Below are positions 44,585-53,576 of a stretch of DNA of 64,000 bases, piece after piece. Each line of letters begins with the position of its first letter. The stretch's first letter is position 1. Location of the stretch: NCBI GenBank assembly GCA_018435055.1, contig JAHDOA010000018.1:276699-340698 (forward strand). Reading direction: 5' to 3'. Both the position numbers and the translations under genes were made by a program. This stretch comes from Pelotomaculum sp. (lineage in GTDB: Bacteria; Bacillota; Desulfotomaculia; Desulfotomaculales; Pelotomaculaceae). The notes beneath the pieces are model-generated. The model was not told where the DNA came from, did no database searches, and saw only the letters and a list, made by a program, of their open reading frames with translations.

Positions 44585-44686
44585 AGCCACCCTCCAGACA
44601 AATGTTTTTCTTCATTATACCTAAAAATATTAGTGTTTTAAATACAATATGTGGCATTATTAATCCTGGAAATGGGTGGAGGATTT

Positions 44687-45913
44687 CTAACCATTTCTTC
44701 CCTCTACAATACAGTCCAATATGCCCTTTTGCAGCTGCACAACCAGCTTCTCTCCTATAGCAACACTGGCGGCGTCACTGATCACGTGTTTACCATCAGG
44801 GGTGGTGCAAATGCTGTAACCCCTGGCCAGAGTGGCCAGAGGGCTTAATGCTTGCAGCTGCCCCGCCAGTACGGCCAGCCGTTTTTCTTCCTTCCCGGCC
44901 AGGTTAGTGGTGACCTGGACCAGACGGTGGCTCAAATAATCCAGGGACTGCTGCCTGGTCCCGCAGATGACATCCACCGGCCTGGTAAAAACACGGCCGG
45001 TAAGACAGGTGTTCAGCCGCTGCTTGTATCCTGCTGTTTTTTCATGCAAAGCGCTGTACAGACGGCTGTTTAAAGCCTTAATATAGCGATCCATTTCCCT
45101 TTTATCCGGCACAGCCATTTCAGCGGCCGCGGAAGGAGTCGCCGCCCGCGCGTCTGCAACAAAATCGGCAATAGTATAGTCGGTTTCGTGACCTACTGCG
45201 GAAATAACCGGTATCGTTGAGTTGTAAATGCTGCGCGCTACAATTTCGGTATTAAAAGCCCAGAGCTCTTCCAGGGAACCGCCGCCGCGGCCGGTAATAA
45301 TCAAGTCTACACCGCCCCACCTGTTTAACAGGTGGATGCCCCGGGCGATGTCCGGAGGAGCGCCTTCACCCTGCACCAGGACGGGCGCCAGGATGATCTG
45401 CAGCCCGGACCAGCGTCGCCTGATTATCTCTACAATGTCCCTCAATGCCGCTCCCGTTGGCGAAGTAACAATCCCAATCCGGCGCGGCAGCAGAGGCAAA
45501 GGTTTTTTATGCTTGGGGTCGAAAAAGCCTTCGGCCTGAAGTCTTTCTTTCAGCTGTTCAAAGGCCAGGTGAAGCGCGCCTGTCCCGTCAGGCTGCATTT
45601 CCCCGGCATAAAACTGGTACGCCCCGTCACGCTCGTAAACAGAAATGTAACCACGCACTATGACAGCCATACCGTTATTTGGACGAAAGATTAACGACCG
45701 GCTTTTTGAACGAAACATAACCACCTTCAGGGTGCCGGCGTTATCTTTCAAGGTAAAATACAAATGCCCTGAGGAGGCAGCCTTAAAATTGGATATCTCC
45801 CCTTTCACCCAAACATTTGCCAGAAGATAGTCATTGTCAATGATGTTTTTAATATGCCGGGTTAACTCCCTCACCGTCAGTATACGCAATGAATTATCTC
45901 CTTCTGGCAGCAT
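44687..45913 (-). CDS. xseA: Exonuclease VII large subunit
   Basis: 408 residues: OB-fold DNA-binding domain (about 7-105, VWVKGEISNFKAASSGHLYFTLKD), catalytic domain (IGIVTSPTGAALRDIVEIIRRR near 140-162; VISAVGHETDYTIADFVADARAATPSAAAE near 235-264) and C-terminal coiled coil. With XseB it degrades single-stranded DNA to oligonucleotides. The xseB gene is 102 bp downstream. The folD gene often found between nusB and xseA is absent here. Confidence 0.95.
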   Translation of the reverse strand: MLPEGDNSLRILTVRELTRHIKNIIDNDYLLANVWVKGEISNFKAASSGHLYFTLKDNAGTLKVVMFRSKSRSLIFRPNNGMAVIVRGYISVYERDGAYQFYAGEMQPDGTGALHLAFEQLKERLQAEGFFDPKHKKPLPLLPRRIGIVTSPTGAALRDIVEIIRRRWSGLQIILAPVLVQGEGAPPDIARGIHLLNRWGGVDLIITGRGGGSLEELWAFNTEIVARSIYNSTIPVISAVGHETDYTIADFVADARAATPSAAAEMAVPDKREMDRYIKALNSRLYSALHEKTAGYKQRLNTCLTGRVFTRPVDVICGTRQQSLDYLSHRLVQVTTNLAGKEEKRLAVLAGQLQALSPLATLARGYSICTTPDGKHVISDAASVAIGEKLVVQLQKGILDCIVEGRNG

Positions 45914-46050
45914 AATCCCCGCTTTTGCAAAAATATAAACCGGATTCTGGACATAACTATTCTATAAGTGGTTCATTAAATCCTTCTGCATTCTCTCAAT
46001 GGTATTTAAAGCTCCAGTTGCAAGATAATTTAGAAATTGTGTTTGAATTG

Positions 46051-46072
46051 AAAAAACCACCGTCAGGTGGCC
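46051..46072 (-). terminator. Short terminator between nusB and xseA
   Basis: Minus-strand stem CCACC-TGAC-GGTGG followed by six T (46061-46051), about 100 bp after the nusB stop. Nearby, at 46090-46110, are TGGGACA and TGGGACG words like the 7-bp repeats at 16.4 and 24.4 kb. Confidence 0.65.
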
Positions 46073-46172
46073 AATTTAGACGCAAGTCTTGGGACACATG
46101 GGACGTGGGTGTCCAGATATTTCTGTAGGGTGGGTTATCCCGCTATTACAGTCGGGAACATTCCCTGGGTCC

Positions 46173-46658
46173 TCAATCTAAAACCAGACTGCTGTCAGGC
46201 AGCATATTACTGTTTAAAACCTTCTCCGGAGTGTACTCCTCAATGTTTTCGATCACTTTGCCCAGAATACCGTTTATAAATTTACCCGAATCAGCCCCGC
46301 CAAATATTTTTCCCAGGTCAATAGCTTCGTTTACTGAGACATTGTTCGGAATGTCGTCGCAAAAAAACACCTCGTATAGCGCCAGTCGCATTAAATTCCG
46401 GTCCACGCCGGCCATTCTCTCAAGTCTCCAGTCTTTACTGACAGCTGCGATAACCTGGTCAATAAACACTAAATTAGCCAGTACACCATAAACAAGTTTC
46501 CCGGCAAAGTCTTCGTTATCTGTCATTTTACCAAATTCTTCATCATCCAGATGATCCATATGCTCCATCGCTTCTCCGGGGTCGGCGCCGCCGATATCAA
46601 CTTGAAAAAGCACCTGGAGCGCTCTTTTCCTGGCCTGACTCCTGTGTTTCCAGCTCAT
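46173..46658 (-). CDS. nusB: Transcription antitermination factor NusB
   Basis: 161-residue all-helical RNA-binding protein: RSQARKRALQVLFQVDIGG at the N-terminus and SVNEAIDLGKIFGGADSGKFINGILGKV-type C-terminal helices (about 110-140). It binds boxA RNA with NusE in rRNA antitermination. Start ATG with GGAGG site. Downstream of the asp23-amaP-DUF2273 genes, as in many clostridia. Confidence 0.94.
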   Translation of the reverse strand: MSWKHRSQARKRALQVLFQVDIGGADPGEAMEHMDHLDDEEFGKMTDNEDFAGKLVYGVLANLVFIDQVIAAVSKDWRLERMAGVDRNLMRLALYEVFFCDDIPNNVSVNEAIDLGKIFGGADSGKFINGILGKVIENIEEYTPEKVLNSNMLPDSSLVLD

Positions 46659-46723
46659 GGTACCTCCTGGCGGTCAGTGGAAATTAATAAACTATCATTG
46701 TATTATTCCCTGATACGCATTTT

Positions 46724-46939
46724 TTACTGGCGTTCTCCGAAAAATTTCGCGAACATCGTCTTGAAATCCACTTTTTCATCCAACCTCTTGCCGATGTAAT
46801 AGCCGGCAACAATACAGGCCGCGACGAAAAGTGCTTTAAACAAACCATATGTAATGGCAAACCAGCCAAAGATTAGTCCCAGCAGGATGCCAATTATCTT
46901 TCCGGGGTGTTTTTCGATAAAATCCTGAAAAATTCCCAT
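46724..46939 (-). CDS. DUF2273 small membrane protein
   Basis: 71 residues with two membrane helices (about 15-33 and 35-50) and a charged C-terminus. Sequence FIEKHPGKIIGILLGLIFGW is the DUF2273 signature. It regularly sits with amaP and asp23 and is thought to be part of the same membrane-anchored envelope-stress assembly. Spaced 23 bp from amaP. Confidence 0.88.
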   Translation of the reverse strand: MGIFQDFIEKHPGKIIGILLGLIFGWFAITYGLFKALFVAACIVAGYYIGKRLDEKVDFKTMFAKFFGERQ

Positions 46940-46962
46940 TTAACCAGCCCTTTCCTTCAGGT

Positions 46963-47499
46963 TTACTCAACTCTTGGCTTCGTCACAGAGATGCTTTGGA
47001 TATGTACTTCCACGCTGCTTACCTGCAGCCCTGTAATCTCAAATACTTTCTCTTTAATCATGTTTTGAATTTCTGCCGAAGCGTTTGGCACATTGATATC
47101 CGGCGTTACCGAAGCCTGGACCTTTAAACCCACACCCTGGGGTACCTCGACCATCTGCGAGCTGACTTCCCTCACTCCCTGAATGCGCCCCGCTACCTTG
47201 TTCGCCAGGTCTTCTACAGCGCTGAGGGATAAATTTACCTGGCCCAGGGCGTTTTCCGCCAGCACCACATGGAGAGGACGTTTTTGGCGCCTGTAAATAC
47301 TTACCCAGAATAACCTGATCCCAATTAATATTGTCACAGCCATCAAGGGCCAGAAAATCTCCGGCCGGCCGGGGTAAAAAACATCCCTCAACAAGATCCA
47401 GGGCGCCGTCCAACCAAGCATAACCGCTGAAAAAAGGATAAACAACAAGGTCACAAATAAAGAATATACTGTAAATATAAAGCGATCAAAAGGGTTCAC
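46963..47499 (-). CDS. amaP: Alkaline shock response membrane anchor protein AmaP
   Basis: 178 residues: two N-terminal membrane helices (about 8-30 and 48-66) and a cytoplasmic domain resembling the Asp23 fold (ALGQVNLSLSAVEDLANKVA; then VPQGVGLKVQASVTPDINVP). In Staphylococcus AmaP tethers Asp23 to the membrane. GTG start with GGAGG. Next to asp23 and DUF2273 genes. Confidence 0.9.
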   Translation of the reverse strand: MNPFDRFIFTVYSLFVTLLFILFSAVMLGWTAPWILLRDVFYPGRPEIFWPLMAVTILIGIRLFWVSIYRRQKRPLHVVLAENALGQVNLSLSAVEDLANKVAGRIQGVREVSSQMVEVPQGVGLKVQASVTPDINVPNASAEIQNMIKEKVFEITGLQVSSVEVHIQSISVTKPRVE

Positions 47500-47518
47500 C
47501 GGCAGACCTCCTTAAAAA

Positions 47519-47541
47519 TTAACCCCCTCGTAAGGGGGGTT
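47519..47541 (-). terminator. Attenuator-like hairpin between asp23 and amaP
   Basis: Minus-strand stem AACCCCC / GGGGGTT (loop CTTACGA region) followed by AATTTTT, placed in the 52-bp gap just before the amaP ribosome site. It could lower amaP expression relative to asp23. Confidence 0.6.
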
Positions 47542-47551
47542 GATTCCGGCA

Positions 47552-47950
47552 TTATCTAACCCTGTGCTCTTCCTCCTTTAACTCCGAAGCAAAAGCAACT
47601 CCCTGGACATTAACATTAGCCTCAACAACTACCAGCCCGGTCATCCGCTCAACCGCACTTTTAACGCTTTCCTGTACCTGGGCGGCAACATCGGGAATAC
47701 GGACCCCATAATCCATGATTACAGAAAGATCTATTGCTGCTTCTTTCTCCCCTACTTCCACCTTAATACCCTTGGACAGGTTTTTTCTGCCGAGCATTTC
47801 AGCGATACCTCCCGCGAAACCGCCGCTCATACCGGCTACTCCTTTTATTTCGATGGCGGCCAGCCCGGCAATCACTTTTACCACATCATCGGCAATTCTG
47901 ATCGTGCCCAGACCTGTATGCTCTTCACTTGCAATTTCGCCCGGATCCAT
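47552..47950 (-). CDS. Asp23/Gls24 family envelope stress protein
   Basis: 132 residues. Core pattern LGTIRIADDVVKVIAGLAAIE near 14-34, GVAGMSGGFAGGIAEMLGRKNLSKG, then DLSVIMDYGVRIPDVAAQVQ near 73-92 and GLVVVEANVNVQGVAF. Homologous to YqhY, which in B. subtilis is encoded after accBC and affects acetyl-CoA carboxylase activity. Here also directly downstream of accC, supporting the same link. Confidence 0.93.
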   Translation of the reverse strand: MDPGEIASEEHTGLGTIRIADDVVKVIAGLAAIEIKGVAGMSGGFAGGIAEMLGRKNLSKGIKVEVGEKEAAIDLSVIMDYGVRIPDVAAQVQESVKSAVERMTGLVVVEANVNVQGVAFASELKEEEHRVR

Positions 47951-48087
47951 TTTAACACCTCCAGCTGAAATATAGTTTAGATACCAAAAACTGATGAATT
48001 ATGAAAAGTTTAATAAACTTCCGGTAAAATTAGCACGTTTATTATAGCAAACATGGTAAATTAACGCAAACGGAAACTTTTTTGCTT

Positions 48088-49434
48088 CTATTCACCAAGA
48101 ATACGCCGCTGAATAAAGTTTGTGTAAATCTCACCCCGCTGGAAAAAAGCATTCTTTAAAACCTGCTGGTGAAAGGGTATGGTAGTCGGGACGCCCTTGA
48201 CCACAAACTCCTGCAGCGAGCGCTGCATACGGGCTATGGCTTCCTCCCTGTCCTGGCCCCAGACAAGCAGTTTGCCGATCAGGGAATCATAGTAGGGAGG
48301 TATTGTATATCCGGCGTAGACAACGCTGTCTACCCTGACCCCGGGCCCGCCGGGCGGTATATATGTGTCAATTTTACCAGAACACGGCCTGAAATTATTA
48401 TTAGGGTCTTCGGTGTTGATCCGGCACTCGATAGCATGGCCTTTTATTAAGACATCCTCCTGTGTAAAGCCCAGCTTTTCACCCGCGGCCACACGGATCT
48501 GCTCTTTAATCAGGTCAATACCGGTAACCAGTTCGGTGACCGGGTGCTCTACCTGGATCCTGGTGTTCATCTCCATGAAGTAAAAGTTATGGTTCTTATC
48601 AAATAAAAATTCAACGGTCCCGGTGCTGTAATAGTTTACCGCCCTGGCCGCCCGCAGAGCCGCTTTACCCATCTCCGCCCTCATTTCAGGCGTGAGGGCG
48701 ATCGACGGCGCTTCTTCGATCACTTTTTGGTTGCGCCTCTGGATCGAGCAGTCCCTTTCGCCAAGGTGTATAATGCTGCCGTGCATGTCCCCCAGGAGTT
48801 GAAACTCTATATGCCGGGGTTCTTCCAAATATTTTTCCAGGTACATCTCGTCGTTGCCAAACGCGGCTTGTGCTTCTGATTTTGCCGTGATGACGGCATT
48901 TTTCAGATCACCGGGATTCTGCACTATTCTCATGCCCCGGCCGCCCCCGCCTGCGCTGGCCTTGACCATGACCGGGTACCCGATCCTTTCAGCTGTTTCA
49001 AGGGCCTTGTCGATGTCCCGGATCACCCCGTCCGATCCCGGCACCACAGGAATGCCCGCGCGGATCATGGTTTCCCTGGCTAAAGCCTTATCCCCCATCT
49101 GCTGGATGGCGTACACGGGCGGACCGATAAAAGCAATGCCGCATTTCGCGCATACCTCAGAAAAATCAGCATTTTCGGCTAAAAAACCATAGCCGGGGTG
49201 AATAGCGTCCGCCCCGGAGATAATCGCGGCGCTGATAATGTTAGTAAAGTTCAGGTAGCTTTTGGCGGATGGCGCCGGTCCGATACAGAAGGCCTCGTCC
49301 GCCCACCACACGTGCAGGCTGTCTCGATCCGCCTCAGAAAACACGGCAACCGTGCTGATGCCCATTTCCCGGCAGGCCCTGATAATGCGGACAGCTATTT
49401 CACCCCGGTTGGCAATCAGGATTTTTTTAAACAT
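48088..49434 (-). CDS. accC: Biotin carboxylase subunit of acyl-CoA carboxylase
   Basis: 448-residue ATP-grasp enzyme: [20 protein letters not shown] at the N-terminus, Gly-rich ATP loop [14 protein letters not shown] near 159-172, catalytic [19 protein letters not shown] near 287-305. It carboxylates the biotin on the carrier encoded upstream, using bicarbonate and ATP. Acts as subunit of acetyl-CoA carboxylase or with the fused carboxyltransferase upstream in pyruvate carboxylation. Confidence 0.96.
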   Translation of the reverse strand: MFKKILIANRGEIAVRIIRACREMGISTVAVFSEADRDSLHVWWADEAFCIGPAPSAKSYLNFTNIISAAIISGADAIHPGYGFLAENADFSEVCAKCGIAFIGPPVYAIQQMGDKALARETMIRAGIPVVPGSDGVIRDIDKALETAERIGYPVMVKASAGGGGRGMRIVQNPGDLKNAVITAKSEAQAAFGNDEMYLEKYLEEPRHIEFQLLGDMHGSIIHLGERDCSIQRRNQKVIEEAPSIALTPEMRAEMGKAALRAARAVNYYSTGTVEFLFDKNHNFYFMEMNTRIQVEHPVTELVTGIDLIKEQIRVAAGEKLGFTQEDVLIKGHAIECRINTEDPNNNFRPCSGKIDTYIPPGGPGVRVDSVVYAGYTIPPYYDSLIGKLLVWGQDREEAIARMQRSLQEFVVKGVPTTIPFHQQVLKNAFFQRGEIYTNFIQRRILGE

Positions 49435-49473
49435 CTTTTTCCTCCGTGGAATTAATTAAACCCGGCTGCTGTT

Positions 49474-51453
49474 TTATACTTTAATCAGGAAAATAACCTG
49501 GCCGTATTCTACCGGCTGCCCTTTTTCCACCTTCACTTCCATAATCTCGCCATCAAATTCAGATTTAATCTCATTCATTAATTTCATTGCTTCAATAATA
49601 CACAGAACCTGTCCTTTTTTTACCTTGTCTCCTACTTTTACGTATGGGGCTGATTCAGGCGCCGGGGCATCATAAAATGTACCGACCATAGGCGCCGTGA
49701 CGGGTTGCAGGCCGGCCCCGGGCTCATCCTTCGCCTGTACCGCCGGAACTGCTTCAAAACCAGGTACTTCCTGATGGGAGCCATTAACCCGTGGCGCATT
49801 TCCCCGGACGGGCGTCTCAACAGCGTGAAAGCCGCCTTTTCTGACCGACAGCTTGATACCGGCGCTTTCCAGAGATACCTCAGTAATATCTGTATCCCCT
49901 ATAAACCTGATTAGATCCTTAACATCGGATATATTCAATTCCCCTACCTCCTTAGCAGTATCGGGATCTGGCGCCCTGCTTACAGTCCGCCCCGGCGGGA
50001 CTGTTTCCTCCGGGTCGCCGCCTTTACCCTGTACCGGGGCTTTCTCAGGCGCCTGTATAATATTTTCCAATTTGGGCAGGTTCTCTTTCCTGTTATCGGG
50101 CTGCGCCTCCTGGAATTTTCCGCTGCGCTTAAATTCAAAAAACCGTCTGGCAACCTGGGGAAATAAGGCGTAGGAAATAAGATCCTCTTCGCTGGTAACC
50201 TGGCCGGCCAATTCATTTCTCAGCCTTTCCATCCTTGGCTCCAGCAGGCCGGAAGGTTTGTCGTTAATAGGCGCGCGATCTCCCAGGACCTTGCGCGCTA
50301 TATCCTGGTTGATCGGGGCGGGAGGCCGGCCGTAATAGCCCTGGATGTAATCGCGGACTTCACCCGGGACCAGCTTGTAGCGTTCCCCCGTCAAAACGTT
50401 CAGCACAGCCTGTGTCCCAACAATCTGGCTGGTAGGTGTGACTAAGGGCGGGTAACCCAGGTCTTCTCTCACCCGGGGGATTTCCTCCAAAACCTCGCCC
50501 AGGCGGTAAAGAGCCTTTTGTTCTTCCAGCTGGGTTACCAGGTTGGTAATGGCGCCACCCGGCACATGGTGATCAAAAACGCGCATATCGTTTATTCTTG
50601 TTACACCCCGTTTAAAACCTTTTTCCTTCCTGATATTTTCAAAATACTCCGCTATCTCAAAAAGCTTGTGAATGTCCAGTTGCGTATCCCGGCCGGAGCC
50701 ATGCAGGGCGCGTACCACGGTTTCAACCGGCGGCTGGGAGGCGCCGAAAGCAAGAGGCACTGTGGCGGTATCGATCGCATCCGCGCCTGCTTCAGCCGCT
50801 TTCAGGTAGGTTCCCACCGCCAGGCCCCCGATATAGTGACAATGCAGTTGCACGGGGAGGTCGTGGTTTTCCTTGAGTGATTTGACAAGTTCATAAGCCC
50901 GGTAGGGGGCTAAAAGACCGGCCGTATCTTTTATGCAAATTGAATCCGCGCCCATTTCAGCGAGCTGCCGGGCCAGGTCTGTATAATGCCGGTTGGTATG
51001 GATCGGGCTTACCGTGTAGACCATCGCGGCCTGGACATGGGCGCCGGCTTTTTTCGCCGCGTGTATTGCCGTCTCCAGGTTGCGTATATCGTTTAAGGCG
51101 TCGTATATCCTGATAATACTGATGCCGTTCTCCACCGACTTGGCTATATAAGCTTCTACCACGTCGTCCGGATACTGCTGGTAACCGACCAGCGACTGGC
51201 CTCTGATCATCATTTGCAGAGGCGTGCTGCGTATCATTTTCTTCAACTGGCGGAGCCTTTCCCAGGGGTCCTCGTTCAGGTATCTTAAACCCACATCGAA
51301 GGTATTTCCACCCCATACCTCAAGGGAATGGTATCCGATGTTATCCAGTTTCTCAGCGATTGGCAGCATATCAGCAGTGCGCATCCTGGTTGCCCAGAGG
51401 CTTTGGTGGGCATCGCGCAAAGTAGTGTCGGTGATTTTTACCCCGTTTTCCAA
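49474..51453 (-). CDS. Pyruvate/oxaloacetate carboxyltransferase fused to AccB-type biotin carrier
   Basis: 659 residues, two enzymes in one frame. Residues 1-450 are a PycB/OadA carboxyltransferase: TTLRDAHQSLWATRMRT (metal-binding Asp), ICIKDTAGLL (carbamylated-Lys site), LHCHYIGG (metal His pair), followed by the PYC_OADA helical domain. After a Pro/Gly/Glu linker comes an AccB-like part: NISDVKDLIRFIGDTDITEV (about 515-535, typical AccB N-terminus) and a biotinyl domain with EAMKLMNEI, biotinylated K624. The site normally holds plain accB before accC. TTG start at 51453 follows GGGGGG; the frame to 51534 has no support. Confidence 0.9.
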   Translation of the reverse strand: MENGVKITDTTLRDAHQSLWATRMRTADMLPIAEKLDNIGYHSLEVWGGNTFDVGLRYLNEDPWERLRQLKKMIRSTPLQMMIRGQSLVGYQQYPDDVVEAYIAKSVENGISIIRIYDALNDIRNLETAIHAAKKAGAHVQAAMVYTVSPIHTNRHYTDLARQLAEMGADSICIKDTAGLLAPYRAYELVKSLKENHDLPVQLHCHYIGGLAVGTYLKAAEAGADAIDTATVPLAFGASQPPVETVVRALHGSGRDTQLDIHKLFEIAEYFENIRKEKGFKRGVTRINDMRVFDHHVPGGAITNLVTQLEEQKALYRLGEVLEEIPRVREDLGYPPLVTPTSQIVGTQAVLNVLTGERYKLVPGEVRDYIQGYYGRPPAPINQDIARKVLGDRAPINDKPSGLLEPRMERLRNELAGQVTSEEDLISYALFPQVARRFFEFKRSGKFQEAQPDNRKENLPKLENIIQAPEKAPVQGKGGDPEETVPPGRTVSRAPDPDTAKEVGELNISDVKDLIRFIGDTDITEVSLESAGIKLSVRKGGFHAVETPVRGNAPRVNGSHQEVPGFEAVPAVQAKDEPGAGLQPVTAPMVGTFYDAPAPESAPYVKVGDKVKKGQVLCIIEAMKLMNEIKSEFDGEIMEVKVEKGQPVEYGQVIFLIKV

Positions 51454-51641
51454 ATTCAACCCCCCTGCAGTCCGGAATATAAAAATCAGGTTGCTGTAGA
51501 TTTTATGACAACCTGATCTTACTATTATGCCCATAAAAACATTATATTTGATTAATCAAGGTTTGGAAACATCTTTGCCGCAAGTATACAATATATACGC
51601 TATACGTACCGGGGAACATATATGAGGTATATCCCCATTCC

Positions 51642-52220
51642 TTATATTTTCGGTATGATGACGATATGCTGGGCGTCTACACCTGTCCTGCGGGAAACCA
51701 GGTTGTTTATTTCGCTGGACTCACTGACTGAAAGTTTATCCGCTGTGACTATCACAGTCACCGCCTGTTCATCGGCCATAACAGCCGCATCTTTAAAACC
51801 TTTTGCCCTGAGCAGGCTTTCAAGCTCTATTTCTATCTCCATTTTGCTGCTAATTACCAGCAGGCTCTCCTGCGCCTTTTGCCTGGTTTCTACGGCTGAT
51901 TTGTCGTTGTTGATTACCTCTCTCAACCATTCAATCCTTTGCCCCCGGGTCCGGTCTCTCTCCAGCCGGTACTCGACGTAGAAATCGGAACTGTCATTCA
52001 CCCTTCCGGTGTTTACTTCTTCGGTCTTGTTTGCCATAAAGGGCTGCGGAGTGACCTCTTCAATGCTGACATCGTTAACAGGCCGGTTTACAGGCATACC
52101 CTGTCCGGGGTTCTTTTGTTCAAACAGGCCGCCCTTCAGGCCGGCGAGCAGGAGCAGAACACCACATATGCCCATTAAAATCAACGTCAGGGTGCGCCGC
52201 TTAATAATAACAGAGAACAT
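51642..52220 (-). CDS. spoIIIAH: Stage III sporulation protein AH
   Basis: 192 residues: N-terminal membrane helix (about 12-28), low-complexity linker, then the YscJ/FliF-like ring-building domain at the C-terminus (FKDAAVMADEQAVTVIVTAD and VSRRTGVDAQHIVIIPKI). Mother-cell protein that docks with forespore SpoIIQ to form the A-Q channel. Two bp from spoIIIAG. Confidence 0.93.
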   Translation of the reverse strand: MFSVIIKRRTLTLILMGICGVLLLLAGLKGGLFEQKNPGQGMPVNRPVNDVSIEEVTPQPFMANKTEEVNTGRVNDSSDFYVEYRLERDRTRGQRIEWLREVINNDKSAVETRQKAQESLLVISSKMEIEIELESLLRAKGFKDAAVMADEQAVTVIVTADKLSVSESSEINNLVSRRTGVDAQHIVIIPKI

Positions 52221-52222
52221 TT

Positions 52223-52861
52223 CTATCTCCTTTCCATCGGCAGGACAAGTATCTTCTGAGGCTCCACTCCGACCGCCACTCTGGTCGCTTCGTAGAGTTT
52301 TGCCTTCACCCTGGCGTCGCCGGCGCCGTCGGCCACCACCAGCACCCCGGCTATTTGTGGAGCTGTCTGCCTTTCGACCACAGGCTGTTCACCCCCGCTG
52401 CCATTGCGGTTCATAACCAACTGACTGCTGCCTGTGTCTTCCGTGGTAGTGCGCGTACCGCCTCCCTGGTCTTTTTCCTCGGTAGTTTTTTTGCCTGTGG
52501 TATCGTTAACAGCGTACTCCGACCTGGTGGTGCCCGACAGCCGCACTGAAACCTCAACCCTGCCGGCGCCCTCCACCCGCCGCAGCATTTCACAAAGTTT
52601 ACTGCCAAGCTGTTCTTCTTCTGCAGTCATTTCGCTCCTATACTGTTCAGGCGCCGCGTTAACGTTACTTTCCTGTGGCGGGGTTTGTCCGGTAGAGTAC
52701 CCTTTGTCCTGGCCGGCGCCGATGACGGCGGAAAATATTAAGATGGCGACTCCCAGAGCCCCCAGTACTACGAGCCATATGCCGCGCCTTCCCTGTTCCT
52801 TTACCGGAAATTTACTTTCGTTCCCCCTGCCAAAACCAAGGAATTCAAGTAGTTTACTCAA
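52223..52861 (-). CDS. spoIIIAG: Stage III sporulation protein AG
   Basis: 212 residues: one membrane helix (about 29-47) and a ring-building domain with a typical long insertion rich in Thr/Gly (about 120-160), ending in GVLVVADGAGDARVKAKLYE and VEPQKILVLPM. SpoIIIAG forms a large 30-fold ring in the mother-cell membrane facing the forespore. Same operon, 14 bp from spoIIIAF. Confidence 0.93.
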   Translation of the reverse strand: MSKLLEFLGFGRGNESKFPVKEQGRRGIWLVVLGALGVAILIFSAVIGAGQDKGYSTGQTPPQESNVNAAPEQYRSEMTAEEEQLGSKLCEMLRRVEGAGRVEVSVRLSGTTRSEYAVNDTTGKKTTEEKDQGGGTRTTTEDTGSSQLVMNRNGSGGEQPVVERQTAPQIAGVLVVADGAGDARVKAKLYEATRVAVGVEPQKILVLPMERR

Positions 52862-52875
52862 ATCGTCACCTCCGT

Positions 52876-53511
52876 TTATCTGTATATAACCTTGACTTGC
52901 TGCTGTCCCAGACTATAGAAATCAGCTAACGTGCCAATCAGGCCGGACACGGTCCCGCGCGGCGGCCCGGCGTCCGCTGCCGGCTCCGGTCCGGTTTCAC
53001 CGGCGCTGTTGATAGTTATAGTTACCGGCTTTACTTCTTCGATGGCGATATCGCTTTCCGACGGTGGCGTGCCGGCAGTTTGAGCAACATACAAAACTAT
53101 TTCTTTAATCTGCCCAAAGTCAGGCTCGCTGCTGTTGGACTGAATCTTTACATCAACGTCCACCACCGGTGTATCCTGATAGACGCTGGTAAGCGCTATT
53201 ATCTGTCTGGCTATGCCGTCCCCGTATTGTTCTAACGCTTTCTGCTGCTGCTCGTCCGAGATCTTTTTTCCCGCCTCTATCACACTGGAGACTTGCATTT
53301 TATCTCCTTCAGCAGTAAGTGCAGACAACTCTCCGCTGTAGTCCCACTGCACCATAGCGCCCACTGCTTGAATCACAGCTATGATAATAAGAAGGCCCAT
53401 TACCATTTTTACATACTTTTTCAGATCACCCTGCGGCAAGAACATTTCCAGGAACATTGCCAGGATCACAATAATAATAATGTTCTGCACCAGGCTGCGG
53501 ATTGCTTCCAC
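52876..53511 (-). CDS. spoIIIAF: Stage III sporulation protein AF
   Basis: 211 residues: two N-terminal membrane helices (about 8-24 and 34-52; FLPQGDLKKYVKMVMGLLII is the family mark) and a C-terminal ring-building-like domain. Part of the SpoIIIA channel. 65 bp from spoIIIAE. Confidence 0.92.
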   Translation of the reverse strand: MEAIRSLVQNIIIIVILAMFLEMFLPQGDLKKYVKMVMGLLIIIAVIQAVGAMVQWDYSGELSALTAEGDKMQVSSVIEAGKKISDEQQQKALEQYGDGIARQIIALTSVYQDTPVVDVDVKIQSNSSEPDFGQIKEIVLYVAQTAGTPPSESDIAIEEVKPVTITINSAGETGPEPAADAGPPRGTVSGLIGTLADFYSLGQQQVKVIYR

Positions 53512-53576
53512 TGGACCCCCCTTTCCCGGGCAGCGCTCTAATGCCGGACGTTAAACCGTTACAGCCGCTGCCTCGT

